A stretch of DNA of 22,796 bases from Clostridia bacterium (GTDB lineage: Bacteria > Bacillota > Peptococcia > Peptococcales > SKKY01): the NCBI GenBank assembly GCA_007123515.1, contig SKKY01000067.1, positions 1 to 22,796 of the forward strand. Reading direction: 5' to 3'. Under the pieces are notes generated by a model that did not search any database, was not told the origin of the DNA, and saw nothing but the letters and a program-made list of their open reading frames with translations. This document shows, one piece after another, positions 7,289 to 14,985 of this stretch. How positions within the stretch are numbered: position 1 is the stretch's first letter; every line of letters begins with the position of its first letter. Made by a program: the position numbers and the translations under genes.

Positions 7289-10270
7289 TCAGCGATAAAA
7301 ACGCAATCGGTTTTTGCCTGCGGTTTTAGCCTGATACATAGCCTGATCGGCTTTTTCCACATAGGTTTTTCCTGTTGCCTCTTTCCCCGGTACCATACTT
7401 ACTGCCCCAATCGTAATACTAATGTAATCCGGTTTAGTACCGAACTCTTCGCGAACCTTTATGCTTCTGACATGCTCCATGATTTTTTCAAGCACCTGCT
7501 CTGCCCCTTTATAATCTGTATCATAGAAAACAATGACCATTTCATCGCCTCCGTATCTGGCAACAAAATCAGTGTATCTGGGAAGATTTTCTTTTAAAAA
7601 TTCTCCAAGATCCATAAGCAGATAATCACCGGCGAGATGACCGTACTCATCGTTAAATCTTTTGAAATTATCAATATCAACCATTGCCAGCGAAATCAAC
7701 GAATTGCTTCTTCTGGCCAGATGAATCAGTTCTTCAATTCGCTGGTCAAAGTAGCGACGATTGTATAAGCCTGTCAAAGAATCTTTGACTGACAGATTCT
7801 CAAGCTCATCGTTTGCCAGTTCAAGTTTCTGATTAACCAAAGCCAGTTCTTCATTCCTTTTTTTAACAACCCTTGCGCCCCAAAGTTTAACCATACCGAA
7901 GATCACGAATGCAAATAACAACAAGTAAGCAATGTAGGCCACATAAGTCAGATACCAGGGTGTAGCAATCGTGAAGGAGACTGATGCAGTTTCTGTACGA
8001 ATCCCTCTGATCGTTTCTGCATAAACCTCAAAGACATAGGATCCGGGCGAGAGATTCAAAAAGGAAACATCGTTATGGTTTCCGGCGTTTTTCCACTCAT
8101 CCTGAAAACCCAACAGGCGATAGAAATAATTGACTCGTTCAGGGGCGTCATATTCGAGTACGAAAAAATGAAAACCAAGATCATTCTCCCGGGCTGCAAA
8201 CTGAAACTCCCGATCGTTATAAATAGTTCTATAAGCAAGAGCCGGCTGGTCAAGAGTGCTGACTTTTGTAATATATAGTGGTGACTTGTCTTCAGAATGA
8301 CTCGTAAAATCGGCATTGATTGAAATAATACCGTCAATTCCACTAAAAAGTAACGAGCCGTCATCTTCTTTATACCCACCGATACTAAATTCCCAGCCGC
8401 CAATACCATCATTTGGTGTGAACACATCAATTTGATCGGTATCCGGATTTAAGACCGATATCCCGTCATGAGTAGCGACCCAGATCCTGCCATCTTTGCC
8501 TTCAAGAATGGTGATAATAACATTGCTCGATAACCCCTCAGCCTCGGTATAGCTTAAAAAGGCATCGTCTTGATCCATATAGCGGGCGATCCCGCCACCA
8601 ACCGAACCAATCCAGATCCTACCCTGACTATCCTCAGCTATGGTTCTTATATTGTTGGCAGCCAATGTTTGCCTGTTCCCGGATTCTCTGTAATATTGTA
8701 TGACCTGTGTCTGATCGGAATCAATACGATTTAAGCCATTATTAGTTCCGATCCACAGACGGTTTTTTGAATCAAGTAAAAGTGCATAGATAAGATTATC
8801 CGAAATTGATAAATTGTTATCCGGATCGGTATTAATGTTCTGTGTTTCTCCGGTCATAAAATCATGGCGGTATAGACCGTTTTCATAGGTTCCGATCCAT
8901 AAAACCTGATTTTTATCATCATATGCCATCGAATAAACATTGTTCTGCTTATCAATAATCGGAAGCGTTTGAAAGGTTTCTGACTGATAGTCATAAGCAG
9001 CAATCCCGGCTCCTGTGCCTAATAGAAGCTGATTATCTGTCTCGGCAATGACCGTAACAGTATTAGATGGAAGCGACCCTTCTTGTTGGATATCAGCCTT
9101 GTACTTAATGAATGCTTCTGTTTCCGGATCATACCTTTCTACTCCTTCATTATAGACAGCCACCCAGAAATTTCCGAAACGATCTCTAAGCATATGATTG
9201 ATCTTTCCGTTACTAAGGCTTAAGGGATTATAAGGATCATGTCTAAATAGCGTATAGTCGACTTTCCTCGGATTAATTTTATTGAGACCGCCGCCATTAG
9301 TTCCGACCCATAAAATACCGCTTTGGTCTTGGTGAAGGGAATAAACAACAGGATGAGCCAGTTTTTGTGCTTTTGTCTTGGTGGTAAAGTGATATTGACC
9401 GGTATCTGTTACTGCAAAAAGTCCGCCACCCCATGACCCGGCCCATAGTACTCCGTCCCTGGTTTGCAGGACAGTATAAATACGGTTATCTTCAAATTCG
9501 AAAACATCTGTGGCTCCGCTTACGGTATCATACTGCACCACACCGCCGTCCCATAAGCCCAGTGTCAGGATTCCGGGTTCGAATTCCTGTATGGTCATAA
9601 CAAAGGGTTCAGGAAGCTCAATGTCATATAAAACAAAGGCATCATTATCATGATCGTAGTACCAAAGCCCTTCATAGGTACCGACCAGTAGTCTGTCATT
9701 AGAATCCAGAAAAATTGACCGGACCACATTACCGGCAATCTCATACTGCGTTATTTCATCGGTTTCGGGATTGATCCTGTTGATCCCGTTAAGCGTTCCG
9801 GCCCAAAAAAATCCATCTTTATCTTCAGCAATTGCCACAATGACCGAGTGAGATAAGCTGTCTTCTCCTGGTAAGTAGTTTCTGTATGTATTTGTTTCTA
9901 TCTGGTAGCGTGATATCCCCTGATAGGTTCCAAGCCAGATTTCATGGTTTTTCTGATCATAATACATCGTCTGAATCAGGTTATGCACGAGCCCGTCTTC
10001 TTCAAAAGGATTGTTTCTGAAAACTTCGACTTCCACCCCGTTATATCGATTTAATCCCCCTTGTGTTCCAAACCAGAGGAAGCCATATCGGTCTTCAATG
10101 ATGCCGGATACCGAAAGATTAGAGAGCCCTGAATCTCTGTCCAGCACATCAAAAATCGGCTTTTGTCCACTTTTTGTAAAAAAAGACGCAAAAACAGAAA
10201 TCGGAGCCATCACTCCGATAGTAACCATCAATACAAAGATCAAGCATTTTCTTAGGTTGCATAGGCTCAT
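7289..10270 (-). CDS. Membrane diguanylate cyclase with two beta-propellers, Y_Y_Y domain and GGDEF
   Basis: This receptor of 993 residues should make cyclic di-GMP in the cytosol in response to an external signal. A signal or anchor segment lies at about 8-29. The outside part (about 40-665) holds 14 repeats of the two-component-regulator propeller type (pattern D-x-G-x-(L/I/F)-W-x-G-T-x2-G-(L/I)-x-R), enough for two seven-bladed propellers. A Y_Y_Y domain (about 695-770), a membrane helix (about 773-797) and a coiled linker (about 800-828) follow. The GGDEF domain (829-993) begins at DSLTGLYNRR. The active-site loop reads GGDEM at 907-911, with Met in place of Phe. The product-inhibition site RYTD (898-901) stands at the expected five-residue distance. 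The catalytic acidic residues are present, so activity is likely. The ATG at 10270 has an AGGAG site 7 nt upstream. The gene follows the DUF3298 lipoprotein gene by 20 nt. Confidence 0.93.
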   Translation of the reverse strand: MSLCNLRKCLIFVLMVTIGVMAPISVFASFFTKSGQKPIFDVLDRDSGLSNLSVSGIIEDRYGFLWFGTQGGLNRYNGVEVEVFRNNPFEEDGLVHNLIQTMYYDQKNHEIWLGTYQGISRYQIETNTYRNYLPGEDSLSHSVIVAIAEDKDGFFWAGTLNGINRINPETDEITQYEIAGNVVRSIFLDSNDRLLVGTYEGLWYYDHDNDAFVLYDIELPEPFVMTIQEFEPGILTLGLWDGGVVQYDTVSGATDVFEFEDNRIYTVLQTRDGVLWAGSWGGGLFAVTDTGQYHFTTKTKAQKLAHPVVYSLHQDQSGILWVGTNGGGLNKINPRKVDYTLFRHDPYNPLSLSNGKINHMLRDRFGNFWVAVYNEGVERYDPETEAFIKYKADIQQEGSLPSNTVTVIAETDNQLLLGTGAGIAAYDYQSETFQTLPIIDKQNNVYSMAYDDKNQVLWIGTYENGLYRHDFMTGETQNINTDPDNNLSISDNLIYALLLDSKNRLWIGTNNGLNRIDSDQTQVIQYYRESGNRQTLAANNIRTIAEDSQGRIWIGSVGGGIARYMDQDDAFLSYTEAEGLSSNVIITILEGKDGRIWVATHDGISVLNPDTDQIDVFTPNDGIGGWEFSIGGYKEDDGSLLFSGIDGIISINADFTSHSEDKSPLYITKVSTLDQPALAYRTIYNDREFQFAARENDLGFHFFVLEYDAPERVNYFYRLLGFQDEWKNAGNHNDVSFLNLSPGSYVFEVYAETIRGIRTETASVSFTIATPWYLTYVAYIAYLLLFAFVIFGMVKLWGARVVKKRNEELALVNQKLELANDELENLSVKDSLTGLYNRRYFDQRIEELIHLARRSNSLISLAMVDIDNFKRFNDEYGHLAGDYLLMDLGEFLKENLPRYTDFVARYGGDEMVIVFYDTDYKGAEQVLEKIMEHVRSIKVREEFGTKPDYISITIGAVSMVPGKEATGKTYVEKADQAMYQAKTAGKNRLRFYR

Positions 10271-10290
10271 AGTATCTCTCCTGCCATTAT

Positions 10291-11079
10291 TTATTGACTA
10301 ATAAAATATGGGACTTCTGTGAGCGGAATTCTGAATTTCGGAAATCCCGCTACATACGGAGCTATCGCATATTGCTGAAAATAGAGCACCAGGCTGTCTT
10401 TTTCTATATAAAAATCGTGAACATTGAAAGCCTCTTTCAGATATCTTTCATAATCATCGTAATAGAGCGTTTCACCGGAAAGACTTTGTTCTCTGATTTG
10501 CCTGTCAATTTCATCAGTTAACAAAATCTTTGCCTCATCTAAAGAAGTATCGAAAAGATCTGCTACTGTAAGGAGATCTCCTGAGGTTGTATCAAACAAA
10601 TGTGATGTTAGAAAAGTTGTCGGATGAGCCCCCCCGGTATAGGCATACTCCGAGAGCTGAACAGACAGAAGTCTGTTTTCATTATAGCTTACCTGATACG
10701 TCGTACCGTAAGCATGTGGCTGGAACAGACCATCGTTATCTTTTGACTCTTCGTAATCATTTTTTGCAAATAAATAAGCCTGATGATATCCGTAATCCAT
10801 TACATCACGATACAACATCTGGTAATATTCATTAATGAGCAGAAGGCTGGTGTAATCATCAGATTCCTCAATTTTAGGGAATACAAAATGGTATTCAATG
10901 ATCGTCATTTCTTCCTGGGTATCCCTGTTAAATTCTGCCACCGTTTCTGCATATGTGATATATGAAACATCAAGTGTAGCCGGAACTTCCTGTGTGACCG
11001 GGTTAGGGTTATCTGTACAGCCGGTAAGGATAACCGCTATAACAACAAAAATAAGTACATATCTATGCAGCGAAATCAA
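10291..11079 (-). CDS. DUF3298/PdaC-like lipoprotein
   Basis: This is an exported lipoprotein of 262 residues. The N-terminus has a hydrophobic core and lipobox ILTGC with Cys21. The mature part matches the DUF4163-DUF3298 arrangement seen in PdaC- and RsiV-like proteins. It includes a central YAYTGGAHPTTF segment and a C-terminal YFQQYAIAPYVAGFPKFRIP segment typical of DUF3298. In RsiV a domain of this type binds lysozyme, while in PdaC it accompanies a deacetylase; here there is no catalytic or anti-sigma domain. The start is TTG at 11079, because an almost complete AAGGAGTGAT site lies 7 nt before it and no later Met would retain the signal peptide. It is the first gene of a two-gene unit with the propeller-GGDEF protein. 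A role as a periplasmic ligand-binding partner of that receptor is an inference from position. Confidence 0.82.
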   Translation of the reverse strand: MISLHRYVLIFVVIAVILTGCTDNPNPVTQEVPATLDVSYITYAETVAEFNRDTQEEMTIIEYHFVFPKIEESDDYTSLLLINEYYQMLYRDVMDYGYHQAYLFAKNDYEESKDNDGLFQPHAYGTTYQVSYNENRLLSVQLSEYAYTGGAHPTTFLTSHLFDTTSGDLLTVADLFDTSLDEAKILLTDEIDRQIREQSLSGETLYYDDYERYLKEAFNVHDFYIEKDSLVLYFQQYAIAPYVAGFPKFRIPLTEVPYFISQ

Positions 11080-11106
11080 ACAATCACTCCTTCTCTTTTC
11101 ACTTTC

Positions 11107-11115
11107 ATTTTACCA
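11107..11115 (-). promoter_or_regulatory. Candidate extended -10 promoter for the DUF3298/cyclase unit
   Basis: On the minus strand TGGTAAAAT fits an extended -10 element (TG, one base, then TAAAAT). It lies just after the terminator of the preceding operon and about 28 nt upstream of the TTG start at 11079. No convincing -35 hexamer is seen, which is tolerated for extended -10 promoters. Confidence 0.4.
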
Positions 11116-11137
11116 AATACGGTAACCAAAAAGCTAC

Positions 11138-11175
11138 TAAAAGATTAACAAGTGATTAACAGCGCTTGTTAATCT
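11138..11175 (-). terminator. Hairpin terminator overlapping the stop codon of the aryl-acid/TRAP operon
   Basis: On the minus strand AGATTAACAAG (11165-11175) and CTTGTTAATCT (11142-11152) form a perfect 11-bp stem with a 12-base loop, followed by a short T run (TTTTAG). The stem contains the TAA stop codon of the DUF2284 gene. The loop holds a second TGTTAATC, which could pair with the same upstream arm as an alternative 8-bp stem. It marks the probable end of the long operon. Confidence 0.75.
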
Positions 11176-11738
11176 AACAGGTCAGGAGTGATTTCATTTA
11201 TGGTTTCTATACTTTTTGCTAACACTGCTGCCACGGTTGTTAAGTATTGTGGCTGATCTGAGCCCTTTTTTCCTTTCCAGCGCAAAGGGACCTCGAGCAG
11301 ATTTTCGGCAATCGGTCCTACCTCATACCCTACAGCTTCGAGTGAATATTTTAATGATTCTGCCTTTTGGCATGGTTCACCGGTTTCTCTTCGGCAAACC
11401 TCACACTGATAACAGTTGCCCGCAATCAGCACCTCTGCTTGCTCACTGTGTTTTTGGCTAAGGGCAATCAGGCGGTTACCAAAGGATCGTCTGGTCTTTT
11501 GAAAAACCTCATTTAACATATCCGGACCGGCATTTGCAGGCGGATATATTTTTTCTGCAATCAGCAAGACATAGTTATATGGTTTCGTATAGGAAATCCC
11601 TGTAAAGGAATGAGGAGGACATGACCAGACTCGTCCATAATTAGGACATTGCTGGCAGTATCCTTCCACCTGTTCAGGATTATAATGCTGATTAAGTTCC
11701 TCCATGGTAACGATTTTACTTACGGTTTCTGTTTTCAT
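11169..11738 (-). CDS. DUF2284 cysteine-rich, putative metal-binding protein
   Basis: This is a small soluble protein of 189 residues in the DUF2284 (COG5423-like) family, which is annotated as predicted metal-binding and has no established reaction. Two cysteine clusters are visible. The first is YCQQCPNYGRVWSCPP with Cys28, Cys31 and Cys40. The second is AGNCYQCEVCRRETGEPC with Cys109, Cys112, Cys115 and Cys123. The second spacing (C-x2-C-x2-C-x7-C) suggests an iron-sulfur cluster, though this is inference. No signal peptide is seen, so it should be cytosolic. The ATG at 11738 overlaps the TGA of the thioredoxin-like gene (ATGA), which indicates translational coupling. It is the last gene of the long operon and its stop codon lies in the terminator stem. 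A redox or metal-cofactor role linked to the upstream ferredoxin-dependent enzyme is possible but unproven. Confidence 0.85.
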   Translation of the reverse strand: MKTETVSKIVTMEELNQHYNPEQVEGYCQQCPNYGRVWSCPPHSFTGISYTKPYNYVLLIAEKIYPPANAGPDMLNEVFQKTRRSFGNRLIALSQKHSEQAEVLIAGNCYQCEVCRRETGEPCQKAESLKYSLEAVGYEVGPIAENLLEVPLRWKGKKGSDQPQYLTTVAAVLAKSIETINEITPDLLD

Positions 11739-12037
11739 TTGATGGCCGCCTCTAATTCTTCAAATTGGAGAAATCGGCCCTCCCGGAACACTTCCCTGCC
11801 CTCTTTAAAAAGCACAACAGTGGGTGCCGTTAAAACCATATACACAGAGGGTAAGGTGGGAGCAGCCTTTAAATTTGTTCGTATCCCAATAACTTCCTGA
11901 TGATCAGCAACAAATTCTTCAATTTTCTGATCAAGAGCCTGTGCTGTTGTACAGGCGTGATCTGCTACAAAAAGCAGCACTTTTTCATTTTCTTTAATTA
12001 TTTTGGTAATTTCTTCGATACGATAAACATCTTTCAT
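11735..12037 (-). CDS. Thioredoxin-like protein with CTTA in place of the CxxC site
   Basis: This cytosolic protein of 100 residues appears to have a thioredoxin fold. A beta strand, VLLFVADHAC, leads into Cys29, and the cis-Pro motif APTVVLFKEG (Pro72) and the final helix are in the expected places. The active site reads C-T-T-A (29-32), so the resolving second cysteine is lost. Such a monothiol protein cannot carry out ordinary dithiol reduction. It may act in mixed-disulfide or cofactor-binding chemistry, or as a protein adaptor. The start at ATG 12037 is chosen because GGAGG lies 6-7 nt upstream; the longer reading frame to 12055 would include that site. It lies 23 nt after dctM and overlaps the DUF2284 start by 4 nt, so it belongs to the TRAP operon. 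The fold call is by motif only. Confidence 0.78.
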   Translation of the reverse strand: MKDVYRIEEITKIIKENEKVLLFVADHACTTAQALDQKIEEFVADHQEVIGIRTNLKAAPTLPSVYMVLTAPTVVLFKEGREVFREGRFLQFEELEAAIK

Positions 12038-12060
12038 AAAAAACCTCCATAACATCGTGA

Positions 12061-13362
12061 CTAAAATAACCCCGGCAGAAAAAGAGCAATTTGCGGAAAA
12101 GCAATCAGCAGCACTATACAGACGATAATGGCCGCTAAAAAAGGCCAGATCCCGCTGAAAATTTCCATGACATCCACATCCTTGGCCACACCGGCCACAA
12201 CATAGACATTTGCACCAACTGGAGGGGTAATCACTCCCATTCCAAGAGCTAAAACAACGATTACGCCAAACCAGATCGGATCATAACCCAGCCCGAGGGC
12301 TATCGGATAAAAAATAGGCGTTGTCATAAGAACCAGAGCTAATCCGTCTATAAAGAGTCCCAGAATAAAATAGGCAAACAGAATTAACAGCAAGACAATA
12401 AGCGGAGGCAATGGAGCTGATGCAGCCATATTCGCCACTTCTGCCGGCAATCCGGTAACCGCCAGAAAACGACTGTAAACAAAGGCTGCCGCTACCAAAA
12501 ATAAAATCATCGCTGATAAATGCACCGAGGCCGCCAATGATTTTTTAAACCCATCCCAGGACAGACTGTCACGAATAACAGTAACTACCAATGTAGCAAA
12601 TACACCCACTGCTCCGGCTTCTGTAGGAGTAAACCATCCTGCAAAAAGACCGCCCATCACAGCAATAAAAATAGCAATAACTTCCATACCGGCTGAAAAA
12701 AGTGCCCGGAATTTATCCGGCCAGGCAATTTTAGGACCTGCCGGCGCCACCGAAGGATCCCGGTAAGCAATGATCCAGGCAGTCAGCATAAAAGCACCCA
12801 TCAACATCATGCCCGGAATTACACCGGCCATAAACAAATCGGCTATCGATTCTCCAGTAGAGACACCGTAAAGGATAAAGATAACGCTTGGCGGAACCAT
12901 AACTCCGATAATCGCCGCAGAAGCAATCGATGCGGTTGCAAACGAGCGCTTATAATTATACTTATCCATTTCAGGCAGTGCCACCGCACTCATCGTAGCA
13001 GCTGTTGCCGTAGTCGATCCGCAGATGGCACCAAATCCTGTACAGGCAACCACTGTAGCTATAGCCAGACCACCAGGCAGGTCTCCAACAATCTTATATG
13101 TCGCATCATATATTTTCGAGCTGAGTCCAGAATAAAAGGCAATAAACCCCATCCAAACAAACAATGGAACAACAATCAGCGAATACGATGAAAAGTTACT
13201 ATATATGGTTTGTACGGTAATGGTAAATGCTGCTCCGGGAGATACCACAATTGCATATCCGCCCATTCCGATCACCAGCATCACAAAAGCAACAGGCATT
13301 CTTAAGAAGATCAGAATAAAAAGCAGTACCACTGATAAAAAAGCCAATGTAATCGGTGTCAT
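12061..13362 (-). CDS. dctM: TRAP transporter large permease
   Basis: This is the integral membrane transport subunit of a tripartite ATP-independent periplasmic transporter. It uses an ion gradient (usually sodium) to import an organic acid delivered by a binding protein. The 433 residues contain about twelve hydrophobic helices. Typical DctM signatures are visible: GAICGSTTATAATM at 111-124, VMVPPSVIFILYG at 154-166, and an equivalent second-half motif near the C-terminus (MGVITPPVGANVYVV). These reflect the inverted-repeat elevator fold of the family. The ATG at 13362 overlaps the dctQ TGA (ATGA), with AAAAGGAG 7-8 nt upstream. It is followed after 23 nt by the thioredoxin-like gene. Substrate cannot be read from this subunit. 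Confidence 0.95.
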   Translation of the reverse strand: MTPITLAFLSVVLLFILIFLRMPVAFVMLVIGMGGYAIVVSPGAAFTITVQTIYSNFSSYSLIVVPLFVWMGFIAFYSGLSSKIYDATYKIVGDLPGGLAIATVVACTGFGAICGSTTATAATMSAVALPEMDKYNYKRSFATASIASAAIIGVMVPPSVIFILYGVSTGESIADLFMAGVIPGMMLMGAFMLTAWIIAYRDPSVAPAGPKIAWPDKFRALFSAGMEVIAIFIAVMGGLFAGWFTPTEAGAVGVFATLVVTVIRDSLSWDGFKKSLAASVHLSAMILFLVAAAFVYSRFLAVTGLPAEVANMAASAPLPPLIVLLLILFAYFILGLFIDGLALVLMTTPIFYPIALGLGYDPIWFGVIVVLALGMGVITPPVGANVYVVAGVAKDVDVMEIFSGIWPFLAAIIVCIVLLIAFPQIALFLPGLF

Positions 13363-13853
13363 TTTGTGTCTCCTTTTAGCAATAATACTGCAGCTTTGAT
13401 GAGTTCATTAATAATAACCAGCGACAGCAACACAAAGCCCAGGGCAACGATTGCAATGACTGGCCAGATTGGAATTCCAAGATGTCCGGTGGAAAGACCT
13501 CGCTCCATCATTCTTTGGGTATAAATCACAAGCTGCCAGCATAATACGCCGGAAGCAGCCAGCATTAGCAGACGGGTAAATATATCAACAGCCGCCTGTA
13601 TTCGTAAAGGTAATTTCTGCACCAGAACATTAACAAAGACGTGCCCCTGGTTATACAGGCAATAGGCAATACTGCATCCCAGAATAAGCGCCCCAAGAAT
13701 CTCTACCATTTCCACGGTACCCGGAACAGGTGCATAAAACCTTCTTAAAAAGATATTGCTGATTATCAAAATCATCACTGCTGCAAGCCCAATCTGAGCC
13801 AGCACCGAAAGGCGCAGGCTTAAACGGGCGATCCATCTGTCTAATTGTTCCAT
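13359..13853 (-). CDS. dctQ: TRAP transporter small permease
   Basis: This is the four-helix small membrane subunit (164 residues) that pairs with DctM and shapes the docking site for the binding protein. The conserved segment after helix 1 (NIFLRRFYAPVPGTVEMVE, about 33-51) and the QGHVFVNVL stretch (69-77) are typical of DctQ. The remaining hydrophobic helices are near 17-36, 48-67, 92-112 and 128-152. The ATG at 13853 has a GGAGTGG site about 10 nt upstream. The gene sits between dctP at 13881 (27 nt away) and dctM (4-nt overlap), so the transporter genes are in the usual P-Q-M order, but with two dctP genes. Confidence 0.93.
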   Translation of the reverse strand: MEQLDRWIARLSLRLSVLAQIGLAAVMILIISNIFLRRFYAPVPGTVEMVEILGALILGCSIAYCLYNQGHVFVNVLVQKLPLRIQAAVDIFTRLLMLAASGVLCWQLVIYTQRMMERGLSTGHLGIPIWPVIAIVALGFVLLSLVIINELIKAAVLLLKGDTK

Positions 13854-13880
13854 GATTTATACCACTCCTGCTTCTTTCTA

Positions 13881-14942
13881 TTACTGAGAATATTCTTGAT
13901 CCAGCTGGTGAGCCTTGTCTAACAGTTCTTCAGCCGGAAGTCCTATACGATTGGCATCTCTGACCCATTTTTGCTGTACATCAGCCAGAGTAGCCAGCCA
14001 CCTTTGTTCTTCCTCATCAGAAAGTTCAATCACCTGATGCCCAAAGTTTTCTTTGGCAAATTCTTCTCCGATAACCGACTGTTCCTTTCCAAGCGTTGCA
14101 TAATGCTCAACAAAAGAGCCGTTTACTTCCTCAAAAATAACCTGTACCTCTTCCGGAAGTGCATCCCAGGTGTTCTGGTTCATCACTTTAATAAAAATTA
14201 CATTATATAAAAAAGGTGTTTTCGTTATTGATTCGGTAACTTCGGCTAAGCGAAATCCCTTTAGGATCTCACCGGGACCTAAGATGCCTCTTACAATTCC
14301 CTGATTAAGTGAGAGATACGCATCACCCATTGGCATCGTTACCGGTGCCGCACCCAGGGCCTCGATGGCCGCAACTGAACCGCCGGCTACTCGTATTTCC
14401 ATACCCTGAAGTTCCTCTAGGGTAGTCACAGGCGTTTTTGTCAGCAAATCTCCTGGTCCGGTTGCCCAGAAATGCATCACCTTAACATCTTCATACTCTC
14501 TTTGAATGTGTTCAATTGTCTCATAGGCTTCCTGAATCGCAAGCGAAGCCGCTACAGCGTCTTTATTGATAAAACCCGGAAGTTCAAAGACACTGGTCGC
14601 CGGGAAAACGCCCGGGCTATAAGAAGGGCATGTTGATCCCAGATCTGCAGCACCCATGGAAACTCCTTCGTATATTTCAGAAGCTCCAAGCAGTGATCCA
14701 CCAGAATGCATAATAAAATCTATGGTGTGATCCGTTTCTGTTTCCACTCTGTTTTTAATTGTATCAGCCCAGACACGATGACCCTCGGTGACATAAAAAT
14801 TTTCTCCGGGCCAGAATGTAGCAAAATTCAGCGCAATGCTTTTTCCGCCATTTTCATTTTGTTGTGTCCCTCCTGTACATCCTGCAAAAACCAGCGAAAC
14901 ACATAACACAAATATTATGATACTTATTCTTTTCTTCTTCAT
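13881..14942 (-). CDS. dctP: TRAP transporter substrate-binding lipoprotein, copy 1
   Basis: This extracytoplasmic solute receptor of 353 residues is anchored by a lipobox LVFAGC with Cys22. The mature domain starts near residue 36 with IALNFATFWPGENF and has the DctP-type fold. Arg184 in GMEIRVAGG is the position that in this family usually clamps the substrate carboxylate. The LNQGIVRGILGP and KVMNQNTWDALPEE segments are also family-typical. It is about 63 percent identical, by my ungapped hand count over 316 residues, to the protein encoded immediately upstream. The ATG at 14942 is preferred: GGAGG lies 7 nt before it, within the upstream in-frame extension to 14960. The usual annotation of such proteins as C4-dicarboxylate-binding should not be assumed. 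Given the operon, an aryl or 2-oxo acid ligand is more plausible. Confidence 0.93.
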   Translation of the reverse strand: MKKKRISIIIFVLCVSLVFAGCTGGTQQNENGGKSIALNFATFWPGENFYVTEGHRVWADTIKNRVETETDHTIDFIMHSGGSLLGASEIYEGVSMGAADLGSTCPSYSPGVFPATSVFELPGFINKDAVAASLAIQEAYETIEHIQREYEDVKVMHFWATGPGDLLTKTPVTTLEELQGMEIRVAGGSVAAIEALGAAPVTMPMGDAYLSLNQGIVRGILGPGEILKGFRLAEVTESITKTPFLYNVIFIKVMNQNTWDALPEEVQVIFEEVNGSFVEHYATLGKEQSVIGEEFAKENFGHQVIELSDEEEQRWLATLADVQQKWVRDANRIGLPAEELLDKAHQLDQEYSQ

Positions 14943-14985
14943 CTTTTTTCCTCCTACCATACTACGTAAATATTACTCTCTACGT

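Noticed and set aside
6754..7329. Open frame of 191 codons on the plus strand opposite the ABC ATPase gene
   Set aside because: It lies antisense to a gene with all ABC motifs, runs through a terminator and into the cyclase gene, and its translation shows no family-like pattern. The other plus-strand open frames are rejected for the same kind of reason.
8056..8430. 124-codon minus-strand frame inside the diguanylate cyclase gene
   Set aside because: It is an alternative frame of the propeller/Y_Y_Y coding sequence with no ribosome binding site or recognisable motif.
12061..13853. A single fused DctQM gene broken by a frameshift
   Set aside because: Both genes have their own ribosome binding site and full-length domains; the ATGA overlap is a normal coupling arrangement.
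14943..14985. Short inverted repeat ACGTA/TACGT between the two dctP genes as a terminator or processing site
   Set aside because: The stem is only five pairs, with no T run and a strong ribosome binding site just downstream; chance is the simpler explanation.
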